Shown: positions 1-9,024, numbered from the stretch's first letter. The stretch is DNA of 64,000 nt from Paenibacillus gallinarum (GCF_014836635.1 NZ_JACSQL010000016.1:1-64000); one strand, 5' to 3'. Notes: generated by a model not told the origin, from the sequence alone. Translations and numbers: made by a program.

Positions 1-73
1 GGGATGTAGCTCAGCTTGGTAGAGCACCTGGTTTGGGACCAGGGGGTCGCATGTTCAAATCGTGTCATCCCGA
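1..73 (+). tRNA. tRNA-Pro (anticodon TGG)
   Basis: Cloverleaf with anticodon loop TTTGGGA giving TGG, a T-arm GTTCAAATC and a 3' acceptor strand CATCCCG plus discriminator A. The matching 5' acceptor strand lacks its first base (C), which lies just outside the window. CCA is not encoded. Confidence 0.93.
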
Positions 74-82
74 TATTAGTAC

Positions 83-153
83 GCGGGTGTAGTTCAATGG
101 TAGAACTTCAGCCTTCCAAGCTGATAGCGTGGGTTCGATTCCCATCACCCGCT
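83..153 (+). tRNA. tRNA-Gly (anticodon TCC)
   Basis: Acceptor GCGGGTG pairs with CACCCGC, the anticodon loop CTTCCAA gives TCC, and the T-arm is GGTTCGATTCC. It lies 9 bases after tRNA-Pro, so the two probably share a transcript. The 3' flank reads TTCCA rather than a directly attached CCA. Confidence 0.95.
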
Positions 154-168
154 TCCATATTTTTATTC

Positions 169-198
169 AAGTCTGGTTATGTAACTAGGCTTTTTTTT
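169..198 (+). terminator. terminator of the tRNA operon
   Basis: An 11-bp hairpin (AAGTCTGGTTA with TAACTAGGCTT, two G-T pairs) is followed by eight T. It sits directly after tRNA-Gly. Confidence 0.7.
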
Positions 199-332
199 GT
201 ATATATTGATAGAAGTTTCGATGTTTCGATTATACCTGCCACCATTTACGGAAGAGAATGTACTTTTTGATATTTCAGTAGTTGGGAGTCGTTAGAATAC
301 AAAAGTAATGAACTAGGTGAAGTTCCTTAAGA

Positions 333-358
333 AAAAAGGGCGTTCGCCTTTGTTTTTT
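333..358 (+). terminator. terminator-like hairpin in the 200-448 intergenic region
   Basis: AAAGGGCG-TT-CGCCTTT stem with an A-run before and a T-run after. No gene is visible between the tRNAs and the channel gene at 449, so its target transcript is unclear. Confidence 0.4.
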
Positions 359-385
359 AACAGCCTTATCAGACAGCGTTTGTAT

Positions 386-414
386 TTGCTTAGGTTTTAA
401 AAGTACACTATAAT
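386..414 (+). promoter_or_regulatory. sigma-A promoter of the MscS-family gene
   Basis: TTGCTT (386-391), a 17-base spacer and a perfect TATAAT (409-414). The start codon is at 449 behind AGGAGG. Confidence 0.7.
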
Positions 415-448
415 ATTAGGCTAATCTACACATAGTCAGGAGGAAACA

Positions 449-1714
449 ATGGGATTTATCAGAAATCAATTAGACGGATATGGAATGAGCGAAGCTACGG
501 TTGGTTATCTATCAAACTTGATCATGGCTATTTTTATAGCGTTGGTCTGCATTCTAGCCAATTTTATAACCAAAAAAATCGTGCTGAAGACGATTATTCA
601 TATCATTAATAACAATCGGTATACGTGGGACAATATTATTTTAGAGAAAAAAGTGTTCCATAAGCTGTCGCATCTCGTGCCAGCTATCATTATCTATTCT
701 TCTGCATCAATCTTTCCGTCATATCAAATTTCGATTAAGAAGCTGGCAATAATTTATATGATTATCGTAACCACCAGGGTGTTTAGTGCGCTGCTTAATG
801 CTGTTGAAGCGATTTATCGTACGTTTGAGGTTTCCAAGATCAGACCGATCAAAGGATACATTCAGGTGGCAAAGATCTTACTATACATCATCGCTACGAT
901 TTTAGTGATATCAAGCCTCATTGGTCAGAATCCCTTGATCATTCTCAGCGGGTTTGGTGCCTTATCAGCTGTTCTGATGTTAGTTTTTAAGGACTCCATC
1001 TTAGGCCTCGTGGCAGGCGTTCAATTATCCTCGAATGATATGGTACGTGTAGGCGACTGGATAGAAATGCCTAAGTATGATGCGAACGGTGACGTAATTG
1101 ATATTACATTAAATACGGTAATGGTCATGAACTTTGATAAGACAATCACCATGATTCCTAGCTATGCCCTTATTTCAGACTCATTCAAAAATTGGAGAGG
1201 TATGCAAGCATCCGGTGGAAGAAGAATTAAGCGTAGTATTAATATTGATACGAGCAGTATCTCTTTTTGTACAAAGGAAATGATTGAGGAACTTCAGAAG
1301 ATACACTATCTCACTGATTATATCACGACGAGATTGGATGAAATTAATATTTATAATATGGAACACCAGATTAATACGGAGAGCAAGGTGAACGGTAGGC
1401 AGCTTACGAATATAGGTGTATTCCGAGAATACATTCATCAATATCTGAGGAATCACCCTAAAATTCATAAGGATATGACGCTGATTGTCAGACAGCTAGC
1501 TCCTGGCGATAACGGGCTACCACTGGAAATCTACGCTTTTAGCAATGATACCAACTGGGCGGTGTATGAATCAGTTCAGGCGGATATTTTTGATCATATC
1601 TTTGCAGTTGCGCCAACCTTTGGGCTTCGTGCCTTCCAAAATCCTACGGGCCATGATATCGTTCATTTAAAAGAAAGCAAAGAATATTCGCGAGAATACT
1701 CAAGCTATAATTAG
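449..1714 (+). CDS. MscS-family mechanosensitive channel (YbdG-like)
   Basis: Membrane channel expected to open under membrane tension and release solutes on osmotic downshock. The 421-residue product has about five hydrophobic segments in the first 190 residues. The pore-lining helix and cytoplasmic beta domain follow (GFGALSAVLMLVFKDSILG, then VRVGDWIEMPKYDANGDV). The insertion in the beta domain and the overall length resemble the YbdG/YnaI branch rather than small MscS. It has a strong AGGAGG site and its own sigma-A promoter, and it ends in a hairpin terminator, so it is monocistronic. Confidence 0.88.
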   Translation: MGFIRNQLDGYGMSEATVGYLSNLIMAIFIALVCILANFITKKIVLKTIIHIINNNRYTWDNIILEKKVFHKLSHLVPAIIIYSSASIFPSYQISIKKLAIIYMIIVTTRVFSALLNAVEAIYRTFEVSKIRPIKGYIQVAKILLYIIATILVISSLIGQNPLIILSGFGALSAVLMLVFKDSILGLVAGVQLSSNDMVRVGDWIEMPKYDANGDVIDITLNTVMVMNFDKTITMIPSYALISDSFKNWRGMQASGGRRIKRSINIDTSSISFCTKEMIEELQKIHYLTDYITTRLDEINIYNMEHQINTESKVNGRQLTNIGVFREYIHQYLRNHPKIHKDMTLIVRQLAPGDNGLPLEIYAFSNDTNWAVYESVQADIFDHIFAVAPTFGLRAFQNPTGHDIVHLKESKEYSREYSSYN

Positions 1715-1794
1715 AGAGATGTTGAAGCAAGTTCTGGCTTTATTGAATGCTAATTTAATTCGCACTGGATATATACAGCTTGATGATGACAATT

Positions 1795-1820
1795 AAAAAC
1801 CACCTTCATGGTGGTTTTTT
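1795..1820 (+). terminator. terminator after the MscS gene
   Basis: AAAACCACC-TTCA-TGGTGGTTTTTT, a 9-bp stem with a tetraloop and T-run. It also lies at the 3' end of the decayed TetR gene on the other strand. Confidence 0.8.
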
Positions 1821-2108
1821 CGCTTTTATAGAGCATCTTATCAGGAGCAAACGAGAATCACTTAAGTGTGATCTAGAAATCTGTTCAGGATCAGCTTTAC
1901 TCGCAATAACAATAAGTTTATCTAACAGCTTATTGTCTCTCTGTTTGCAAAATAAAATCTTACACAAATCCCTGTTTTCTGAGTAATTCGAGTACATTCA
2001 GCAACAGTGAATCTGGTGAATTTCTTTCTCTTCAAGAAGGGTAAGAATACTATCTATAATTGCCTTTTTCGTGTATATAACTCTTCGGTTTCCTTTAATG
2101 CCTACCAT
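1806..2108 (-). pseudogene. decayed TetR-family regulator
   Basis: Reading leftward from ATG at 2108 behind GAGGAG, the first 30-odd residues have a TetR start: GNRRVIYTKKAIIDSILTLL then EEKEIHQI. The frame then breaks, and the expected helix-turn-helix text continues in a second frame (TVAECTRITQ) and a third (RDNKLLDKLI), each soon hitting stops. The ligand-binding domain is missing. The gene faces away from the ABC exporter at 2359, the usual place for its repressor. The family call rests on the N-terminal pattern read by eye. Confidence 0.55.
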
Positions 2109-2215
2109 AACGAATCTCCTCATTTAAACACAAATCATCTAACTCATATAACATTTATCAATTTAACAAACTTGTTCATTATGTTGATTTCATAACACAA
2201 AGAAAATATGTGTCG

Positions 2216-2244
2216 TTGTTATTGGATTTTTGCTAATTTATAAT
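2216..2244 (+). promoter_or_regulatory. promoter of the ABC/FtsX exporter
   Basis: TTGTTA (2216-2221), a 17-base spacer and TATAAT (2239-2244). This is about 115 bases upstream of the ATPase start, and short AACAA/TTGTT dyads nearby could be operator remnants. Confidence 0.55.
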
Positions 2245-2358
2245 ATTAACGTACTATTAAACAAACAAGTTGTATATTTAATGGCGATATGAATCAATTG
2301 CATCACTCATTAATTCAATATGCATATAAAAACTAGGGATAGTTAATGGAGGAAGAGG

Positions 2359-3060
2359 ATGTCGTATATCAAGATTCAGGATGTATATAAAAAATATAAG
2401 GTGGGAGATACCGTAGTTGTCGCTAATAATGGGATCTCTTTTTCTATTGAAAAGGGAGAATTCGTTGTTATATTAGGTCCAAGCGGAGCGGGAAAGTCAA
2501 CTATACTTAATATTCTTGGAGGAATGGAAAGTTGTGATTCAGGAGAAATCATAGTGGACGAGCTTGCTATTTCTACATTTAATAATAAGCAGCTTACTAA
2601 ATATAGGAGAGATGATGTAGGTTTTGTATTTCAGTTTTATAATTTGGTACAAAACTTAACAGCCAAGGAAAACGTAGAACTTGCTACTCGAATCACCAAG
2701 AATGCGTTAGATGTAGATCAAACGCTTGAATTGGTAGGTCTTGATCATAGAAAAGACAATTTCCCGTCTCAATTATCCGGCGGTGAGCAGCAAAGAGTTT
2801 CTATTGCAAGAGCAGTAGCCAAAAATCCTAAATTATTACTTTGCGATGAACCGACGGGTGCTCTCGATTACAATACCGGAAAGCAAGTATTACAAACCCT
2901 TCAAGATACATGCAGGAAAATGGGAACAACCGTTATCGTGATCACACATAACTCGGCAATTGCACAGATGGCAGATCGAGTGATTAAAATCAATGATGCG
3001 AAGGTTCGAAGTGTAGAAGTGAATAAGAATCCAATTCCCATTGAAAATATTGAGTGGTAG
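2359..3060 (+). CDS. ABC transporter ATP-binding protein (MacB/LolD type)
   Basis: ATPase of a two-gene membrane transporter. The 233-residue protein has Walker A GPSGAGKST (40-48), signature LSGGEQQR (139-146) and Walker B LLLCDEP (159-165), with the D-loop GALD after it. The family usually works with FtsX-type permeases in extrusion of peptides, lipids or antibiotics, often in cell-envelope defence. It has a GGAGG ribosome site and ends 6 bases before the permease gene, so the two are one operon. Its neighbouring TetR regulator is decayed. Confidence 0.92.
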   Translation: MSYIKIQDVYKKYKVGDTVVVANNGISFSIEKGEFVVILGPSGAGKSTILNILGGMESCDSGEIIVDELAISTFNNKQLTKYRRDDVGFVFQFYNLVQNLTAKENVELATRITKNALDVDQTLELVGLDHRKDNFPSQLSGGEQQRVSIARAVAKNPKLLLCDEPTGALDYNTGKQVLQTLQDTCRKMGTTVIVITHNSAIAQMADRVIKINDAKVRSVEVNKNPIPIENIEW

Positions 3061-3066
3061 GGGTAC

Positions 3067-5610
3067 ATGATGAAGCTTAAGCCGTATACGAAATTAACGA
3101 TTAGAGAAATTTTATCTTCTAAGGCCAGATTTATTTCGATATTGATTATTATTCTTTTAGGGGTTGCTTTTTATTCAGGTATAAAGTCGTCGGGACCGGA
3201 TATGAACAAGGCGATCAATCATCTATTTAATGAATATCATTTGATGGATAGTAAAGTTGTATCGAATTTTGGATTAGATGATGACGATGTTGATGTGCTT
3301 AGAAATGATGATCGCATCTTGGATTTTTACGCTACACATAGCATAGATGTGAATCTTACAAACGCTAGTAATGTAGTCAGATTTATGGAATACGATAAGG
3401 AAAGTAATATCAATGATTTCATCATTGTAGAAGGTCGCTTACCTGAGAACAGTGGAGAAATCGCGATAGATGAAGAAGCCTTAAAGCTTAATAAGGACAT
3501 ACAGATCGGACAAGAATATACAATCAAGACTGACGATGAGACAATGGAGAATTTTAAGCAGTCAACGTTCACGGTCGTAGGTATTGTAAGAAGCCCAATG
3601 TATATTGAAAAAGGATCAAGAGGCATAACATCTGTTGGTAAAGGCAGTATTGATTACTTTGCTGTATTGAATCGTTCTGATCTATCTATGGATGCATACA
3701 CCGAGCTATATGTAAGATTCAAGAATGTACAAGGCCTTGATGGATATAGTGATGAGTATCAAGATGTAATGGATGAAAATAGTGAATATCTTGAAAACCT
3801 TTTTGCTGCCAGAAAGGAAGAAAGAACAGAAGAATTAAAGGCAGCTTTACTAAAACAATTTTCTCAAAGTACGGATAATATGGATCAAGCATCTGTTGAT
3901 GAACGGGCAGAAGGTATGATGGATGTAGATCAGTTAGCGTACTATGTGTCCGATCGAACGGATAACCCGGGGTATTTAGGATATAAAGATTCCATTCATA
4001 GTTTAGATAGTATTGCTTCCGTGTTGCCGGTATTTTTCTTCCTATTAGCAGTAATGATCTGTTTAACAACGATGACTAGAATGGTCGAAGAAAATAGAAT
4101 TGAGATCGGTACGTTAAAAGCCTTGGGATATGGAAATTTTGAAATAGCGAAGAAATATATTATTTATGCATCCTTAGCAAGTATTTTAGGATCTGTATTA
4201 GGAATACTCATTGGAGCGAGTATACTCCCAGGCATTATCAGTAATGCGCATGAAAGTTTATACAGCTTGCCTAAAGTAAGCATCGTTTATTATCCGTCCT
4301 ATATCGTTCAATCGCTAGTAATCTCCATATTATGTACGGTAGGAGCTAGTTTGTTTGTTTTGAGAGTTGAATTAAGAAATAAGCGAGCTAATTTGATGAA
4401 GGTAAAAGCTCCGAGGGTTGGTAAAAAGATACTCTTAGAGAGAGTCAAGCCGGTGTGGAGAAGATTCAATTTTAATTATAAGGTGACATTTCGAAATATT
4501 TTTAGATATAAACAACGTATGCTGATGACGATATTCGGAATATCAGGTTGTATGGCATTACTTGTTACCGGATTTGGACTTAAAGATTCAAATGTAGGTA
4601 TGGTTGACAGGCAGTTTGGACAGTTGTGGAATTATGAAGCGATGGTCATCCTAGATGGCGATTCTACAGATGAAGAAATGAAAGAGTATGATGATACGCT
4701 GAATGTGTTATCTGGATATGAAGATAAGTTAGATCTGCACCAAGAGGCTGTTGTATTTAGTAAGGAAGATATGAATAATCAAGAAGCTACCTTGTATGTG
4801 CCGCAATCTACAGACCATTTAGATGAATTTATCATTTTGGGTAATCGTGAATCTGGAGAAAAGTATAAAATATCAGATGATGGTGTTGTGATAACCGAGA
4901 AATTAGCCAAGCTCTTAGATGTTTCTGTTGGAGATACGGTATCAATGACAGATGATGATAATCATACGTATGACATTAGGGTAGAAGCGATCGCTGAAAA
5001 CTACGTTAAACATTATATCTATATGTCACCTACGTACTATGAAAAGGTATTTGAAAAGAAGCCTGTATATCAAACACAGCTACTCAATTTCGATAGAGAT
5101 ATAGCTGATGAAGATGAGATATCATCCAAGCTTATGGATCATGAAAATGTGATAAATGTGACGTTAACATCTAACATGCAAGAAGCTAGTGAAGACTCCG
5201 TTGCGAATATGAACCTAGTCATGATCGTCATCATTATATCTGCTGGATGCTTGGCCTTTGTGGTTCTATACAATTTGAATAATATCAATGTATCGGAGCG
5301 TATAAGGGAACTATCTACAATAAAAGTGCTAGGGTTCTATGACAATGAGGTAACGATGTATATCGTAAGAGAAAATGTCATACTCACCTTGCTAGGAATC
5401 GTTACGGGTTCATTTTTGGGAAATGGATTACACGCGTTTATCATTTATACAGCAGAAACGGATACGATGATGATGTATCCTGATGTTTCAATTCTTAGTC
5501 ATATCTTCTCTGCAGCTATAACGATATTCTTTTCAACCATCGTTATGATGATCATGCATGCGAAGTTAAAGAAAGTGAATATGATTGATGCATTAAAATC
5601 TAACGAATAG
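3067..5610 (+). CDS. ABC transporter permease with two FtsX domains
   Basis: The 847-residue membrane protein has an N-terminal helix (about 20-40) and a large extracellular region. A first FtsX three-helix block (about 315-435) is followed by a short cytoplasmic link, another helix near 490, a second extracellular region, and a final FtsX block (about 715-840). Duplicated FtsX blocks in one chain are typical of permeases paired with a single stand-alone ATPase, here the gene just upstream. The extracellular parts are rich in Asp and Glu. The substrate cannot be told from sequence. A strong terminator follows. Confidence 0.88.
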   Translation: MMKLKPYTKLTIREILSSKARFISILIIILLGVAFYSGIKSSGPDMNKAINHLFNEYHLMDSKVVSNFGLDDDDVDVLRNDDRILDFYATHSIDVNLTNASNVVRFMEYDKESNINDFIIVEGRLPENSGEIAIDEEALKLNKDIQIGQEYTIKTDDETMENFKQSTFTVVGIVRSPMYIEKGSRGITSVGKGSIDYFAVLNRSDLSMDAYTELYVRFKNVQGLDGYSDEYQDVMDENSEYLENLFAARKEERTEELKAALLKQFSQSTDNMDQASVDERAEGMMDVDQLAYYVSDRTDNPGYLGYKDSIHSLDSIASVLPVFFFLLAVMICLTTMTRMVEENRIEIGTLKALGYGNFEIAKKYIIYASLASILGSVLGILIGASILPGIISNAHESLYSLPKVSIVYYPSYIVQSLVISILCTVGASLFVLRVELRNKRANLMKVKAPRVGKKILLERVKPVWRRFNFNYKVTFRNIFRYKQRMLMTIFGISGCMALLVTGFGLKDSNVGMVDRQFGQLWNYEAMVILDGDSTDEEMKEYDDTLNVLSGYEDKLDLHQEAVVFSKEDMNNQEATLYVPQSTDHLDEFIILGNRESGEKYKISDDGVVITEKLAKLLDVSVGDTVSMTDDDNHTYDIRVEAIAENYVKHYIYMSPTYYEKVFEKKPVYQTQLLNFDRDIADEDEISSKLMDHENVINVTLTSNMQEASEDSVANMNLVMIVIIISAGCLAFVVLYNLNNINVSERIRELSTIKVLGFYDNEVTMYIVRENVILTLLGIVTGSFLGNGLHAFIIYTAETDTMMMYPDVSILSHIFSAAITIFFSTIVMMIMHAKLKKVNMIDALKSNE

Positions 5611-5649
5611 TATAAAGTACGAATACTATCAATTTATTGGGCCTATTCT

Positions 5650-5697
5650 AAAAGAGGTAACTCTCAAGCTACGTGAGTTACCTCTTTTCTTTTTTTA
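5650..5697 (+). terminator. terminator of the ABC/FtsX operon
   Basis: Perfect 14-bp stem (AAAAGAGGTAACTC with GAGTTACCTCTTTT) followed by a T-run. Confidence 0.88.
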
Positions 5698-5914
5698 TCT
5701 AGAATCAACCATCCCCAACTTCATTTAATCAGCCTTATATCCATTTAAATATTTTTTATTTGTTTAAATAGTCTAAAGAATATGTATTGGAGTATATTCC
5801 TATACTCGAACTGTTTCTATAGTATATTTGAAATAAATGTAAGTGCTTTATGCTATAGTTATAGGTTCTTGTTTTTGTCATCGTAAGTGATTATAGAGGA
5901 GGTTGATTCATATT

Positions 5915-6550
5915 ATGACAAAGGAAGTTTCGATCTTACCCATTCAATCTGTCTATTCTATTGATAATCACATGATTACTGCCACCGTTTTACATGAAGA
6001 ACCTTTAGTAATGAAATTTGATGATGTATTAAATGAAGAGGAATGTCAGATGTTTATTGATGCTGCTGTATTACGTCTTACAAAATCGAAACTGGTGAAT
6101 AAAGAAGAGAGTCAAATTCGGACGAGCAGCGGTATGTTTTTTGATGAAAATGAAAGCCCTTTAATAACAAAAATTGAAAACCGCATATCAAACTTAATGC
6201 ATGTACCTATCTCACATGCGGAAGGACTACAAGTATTACATTATGAACCTGGGCAAGAGTTTAAAGAACATTATGATTTTTTTGGGACGGGTAGTCCTTC
6301 TAGTCATAACAATCGAATCAGTACATTAATTATATATTTAAATGATGTAGAAGAAGGAGGGGAAACAACCCTTCCGAGGTTAGGTATTACGGTGAAACCA
6401 GTGAAAGGTTCTGCGATTTACTTCGAATATTTCTATAACAATCAGGAGTTAAACGAATTAACTTTGCATAGTGGACAGCCCGTTATCCGCGGTGAAAAAT
6501 GGGTAGCGACTCAGTGGATGCGAAAACAACGAATACGAGAAGGATTCTAA
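5915..6550 (+). CDS. 2OG-Fe(II) oxygenase, prolyl-4-hydroxylase family
   Basis: Predicted iron- and 2-oxoglutarate-dependent dioxygenase of about 211 residues. The jelly-roll core shows the metal ligands HYD (HxD) in FKEHYDFFG, the distal His in TLHSG and the 2OG-binding Lys in GEKW. Also present are IYLNDVEEGGETTLP and KGSAIYFEY, typical of the P4H group. The start is set at ATG 5915 because an upstream in-frame TTG (5903) abuts the GAGGAGG site with no spacer. Its substrate is unknown. It stands alone with its own terminator. Confidence 0.85.
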   Translation: MTKEVSILPIQSVYSIDNHMITATVLHEEPLVMKFDDVLNEEECQMFIDAAVLRLTKSKLVNKEESQIRTSSGMFFDENESPLITKIENRISNLMHVPISHAEGLQVLHYEPGQEFKEHYDFFGTGSPSSHNNRISTLIIYLNDVEEGGETTLPRLGITVKPVKGSAIYFEYFYNNQELNELTLHSGQPVIRGEKWVATQWMRKQRIREGF

Positions 6551-6557
6551 AATAGGG

Positions 6558-6587
6558 AGACCACTATGTAGAGGTGGTCTTTTTTTA
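6558..6587 (+). terminator. terminator of the oxygenase gene
   Basis: AGACCAC / GTGGTCT stem with an 8-9 base loop and seven T. Confidence 0.8.
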
Positions 6588-6704
6588 TTGTTTCTATACT
6601 TATTCACAGAATTAACCAATGATGGTAAAATCAAATGATTAGTAGTTTTAACTAGATTGAACTAAAGCTTTAATACATAGTTAAGCATTGAGGAGAGTCA
6701 TAGA

Positions 6705-7523
6705 ATGAACACCATTGAATCCTTGGACACTCTGATTACCATGATTCCAATCTTAAAGGCAGCAGTTCCTGCTGAACTATCGATTGCTATTTGTGATACA
6801 GAGAAATTTATTGCGTATTGGCCTGGAGAAGATATTAATTTGGAGATTCATGTCGGCCAACCTTTGCACCACGAAGAACCATTAACGCAGGCAATTCGGG
6901 ATAATATAGCACTAAAGGCAGAGGTACCTGCTTCATTTTATGGTTTTGAATTTATAGGGACGGCTACACCGCTCCACAATTCAAGTGGCCATGTCATTGG
7001 CGGTATAGCCATTCAGCTACGCAAACAAAGTGAGCTAATAGCCATAGCGGACCAAATCTCGCTCTCACTAACACAAGCCAACAAACAGATCTCAGAAGTG
7101 GCAGAAGATTCATCAAAATTAGCCGATTCTGCTCAGGAGTTGCTTACGTTCGCCCATCAGACGGTAGAACAGGTGAAAGAAACAGATAAAGTTGTAACGA
7201 TTGTCAAAAGAGTAGCAGATCAAACGAATTTATTAGGAATCAATGCAGCAATTGAAGCAGCTCATGCAGGAGATCTAGGAAGAGGATTCGGTGTTGTAGC
7301 GAGTGAGATACGGAAATTATCCAAGGAGTCGCTTAACTCTACGAATGTGATTCAAACTACACTGAAAACATTTGAAGAGGCAATTAACGAAATGCGTGTA
7401 TCCATTGAACAAATGACGGCAATTGTTGAACGACAGGCGATATCGTCCCGCCAGGTTTCCGATTTTATAGAAGAAGTTGATCGGATGTCAGAACAGTTGA
7501 ATGAATTTGCAAAAAAATTATAA
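6705..7523 (+). CDS. soluble methyl-accepting chemotaxis-type receptor
   Basis: The 272-residue protein has no membrane segment. The first 110 residues form a small sensor domain, and the rest is a coiled-coil signalling domain with the conserved hairpin tip (DQTNLLGINAAIEAAHAGDL then GRGFGVVASEIRKLS). This tip contacts CheA and CheW. Size and layout resemble Bacillus YfmS, a short soluble receptor, so an intracellular signal is likely. The ATG has a GAGGAG site. No other chemotaxis gene is nearby. Confidence 0.85.
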   Translation: MNTIESLDTLITMIPILKAAVPAELSIAICDTEKFIAYWPGEDINLEIHVGQPLHHEEPLTQAIRDNIALKAEVPASFYGFEFIGTATPLHNSSGHVIGGIAIQLRKQSELIAIADQISLSLTQANKQISEVAEDSSKLADSAQELLTFAHQTVEQVKETDKVVTIVKRVADQTNLLGINAAIEAAHAGDLGRGFGVVASEIRKLSKESLNSTNVIQTTLKTFEEAINEMRVSIEQMTAIVERQAISSRQVSDFIEEVDRMSEQLNEFAKKL

Positions 7524-7613
7524 CTTAGCTCTAATTAGCGTCAAACTTCATATATCAGTGGGGTCAACGGCTCTAAGAGACGACTATAGAATCCATTTGA
7601 TGCTCAGTAAAAA

Positions 7614-7641
7614 GAACCAAGCGGGTGCTTGGTCCTTTTTT
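7614..7641 (+). terminator. terminator after the chemoreceptor gene
   Basis: ACCAAGC-GGGT-GCTTGGT stem followed by CCTTTTTT. It lies about 90 bases after the stop; nothing else is seen in the gap. Confidence 0.78.
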
Positions 7642-7663
7642 GTATACACTCATAGGTTCTAAA

Positions 7664-7828
7664 CTAGTGATAGCTTTCCTTATGCTTACCGTTGTCATCA
7701 TGTTGCGATTGTTTTCGGCGATCATTACGAGCCTGTTGTTGTTGCTGAGCATCCAGGCTGTTTACTGGTGTTGATTCCAAATCGTTTACTTCGTTGATCA
7801 GATTTTTGTCAGGTTGGTTTGGGCTCAA
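7664..7828 (-). CDS. small hydrophilic Gln-rich protein, unknown function
   Basis: A 54-residue open frame with TTG start at 7828, 10 bases behind AAGGAGG. The product is very polar, with a run of five Gln (AQQQQQARNDRRKQ) and a charged, His-containing tail (HDDNGKHKESYH). It has no hydrophobic segment and no Cys. Composition is like that of small Bacillales spore or stress proteins, but no family is recognised. The ribosome site and clean frame are the main support. Confidence 0.55.
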   Translation of the reverse strand: MSPNQPDKNLINEVNDLESTPVNSLDAQQQQQARNDRRKQSQHDDNGKHKESYH

Positions 7829-7913
7829 TTGATTGATCCTCCTTATGAATTGGATTAGTTATTAAGAGTATAATGTGCTGGATATTGTGTAACTATTCGT
7901 TTAGAAAAATGTA

Positions 7914-7949
7914 ACAACCGTTTCCCGGTGTATACCCAGAAAACGGTTG
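7914..7949 (-). terminator. terminator-like hairpin after the lasso kinase gene
   Basis: Read leftward, CAACCGTTTT pairs with AAACGGTTG around a 16-base loop and is followed by TTACATTTTT. It is the only strong dyad between the kinase stop (7999) and the small gene at 7664-7828. Confidence 0.5.
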
Positions 7950-7998
7950 CTGCTTAAAACTTATTTTGTTTCAATAGGTATATAACTGATGATTATTC

Positions 7999-8928
7999 TT
8001 ATTTCCCGATTGTATCCAAAACCATCGTAGTTAGTTGATTTACGGTATTCTTATGTATTGGTCTTTGAATTTCGTATATATCCATATTGCTGGCTAAGCG
8101 GGCTGTCGTGTCAAAATGCCATTTTGCTAACCCACTGTCTTGTATAAGGGATTTACGGTATGTATGACGATATAGAAGCGGTAACCGTTCTAACTTCTGA
8201 ATCGCTCTTATTTGGGGATTAACACAATCTGTTTTAATGAGCTCAAATATACCGGCTAGTGGAAGGGTATCGGAGGAGAAATGAGATTCCACAGGAACGG
8301 CGTATTTGTTTTCACGTTCGAATAGGGGGCGAAATTGATTTGAATTCATTCCCAAAGTATCTAAGCTTTCTTGCCATAGCTTTTGCTGTGGGTAGGCCGG
8401 TGTTACATAAGGAATATTCTGATGATCTAGCGTGACGGCGATGACATCATCTGTTAATAGTTGATACCCTTGTTGCAAGAGAGCCGAAGCAAGTGTGGAT
8501 TTACCATGTCCGGAATGTCCAACGAAGGCGTAAGCTTTGCCGTTAATGACTATCGCACTGCCATGTAAGGGAAGGACTTTTCGCTGCATTAAAATAGCAC
8601 CCATACATGTTCCAAGTATATACAATCGTATTTTATCTTCATCGGCACCCTTCTCAGGGGAAATAGAGATGGTTTTTCCGTACTCTATGGAAAAAACAGC
8701 TAGATTAGCGACCCTGAACATGACTATGTTCTCCATACATACGGATGTTTTCGATGTAATCGAGAGCTTTGTCCATTGTTCTGTTAAGTCAGTGTAGCGA
8801 ATGACAATATTCACATTGTGATTAGGAGAATCCAGTTGTTGTACCTCAGGTAAGGCGATTTCGCTATGTATGGAATACCCGAAGGCCGTATATAGGTTTT
8901 TGTTAAGGATTTGAGTCACTGTCCTCAC
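7999..8928 (-). CDS. lasso peptide kinase, HPr kinase-like (PadeK type)
   Basis: Predicted tailoring kinase that phosphorylates the C-terminal Ser of the lasso precursor encoded just upstream. The 309-residue protein carries the HprK-type P-loop GHSGHGKST (137-145), the preceding LHGSAI strand and the TDD motif (159-161). It lacks the usual HPr kinase N-terminal domain. The family is established from paeninodin biosynthesis. The start is GTG 8928, but GTG 8919 has the better-spaced GGAG site. It follows the precursor in the same leftward operon, separated by a hairpin that may attenuate transcription. Confidence 0.87.
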   Translation of the reverse strand: MRTVTQILNKNLYTAFGYSIHSEIALPEVQQLDSPNHNVNIVIRYTDLTEQWTKLSITSKTSVCMENIVMFRVANLAVFSIEYGKTISISPEKGADEDKIRLYILGTCMGAILMQRKVLPLHGSAIVINGKAYAFVGHSGHGKSTLASALLQQGYQLLTDDVIAVTLDHQNIPYVTPAYPQQKLWQESLDTLGMNSNQFRPLFERENKYAVPVESHFSSDTLPLAGIFELIKTDCVNPQIRAIQKLERLPLLYRHTYRKSLIQDSGLAKWHFDTTARLASNMDIYEIQRPIHKNTVNQLTTMVLDTIGK

Positions 8929-8950
8929 TCCATTGTTTGAAATACGAATA

Positions 8951-8994
8951 TAAAAAAGGATAGCCCGTATACCCGGTAAGGCGTATAGGGGCTG
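8951..8994 (-). terminator. intra-operon hairpin between lasso precursor and kinase
   Basis: Read leftward, AGCCCCTATAC pairs with GTATACGGGCT (one mismatch), followed by ATCCTTTTTTATAT. It would end most transcripts just after the precursor gene. This is a common way to make more precursor than enzyme in RiPP operons. Confidence 0.7.
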
Positions 8995-9024
8995 CTCTTT
9001 TTAGAGGTAATAGCTTTTTTAGAA

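Noticed and set aside
16..270. 84-codon open frame across the two tRNA genes
   Set aside because: It overlaps both tRNAs and their terminator, has no ribosome site, and its text is tRNA sequence read as protein.
5820..5870. cre-like word ATGTAAGTGCTTTA before the oxygenase gene
   Set aside because: The invariant CG centre is TG, so it does not meet the consensus.
7999..8928. True HPr kinase/phosphorylase of carbon catabolite control
   Set aside because: The P-loop is similar, but the N-terminal HprK domain is missing and the gene follows a lasso precursor, which fits the lasso kinase.
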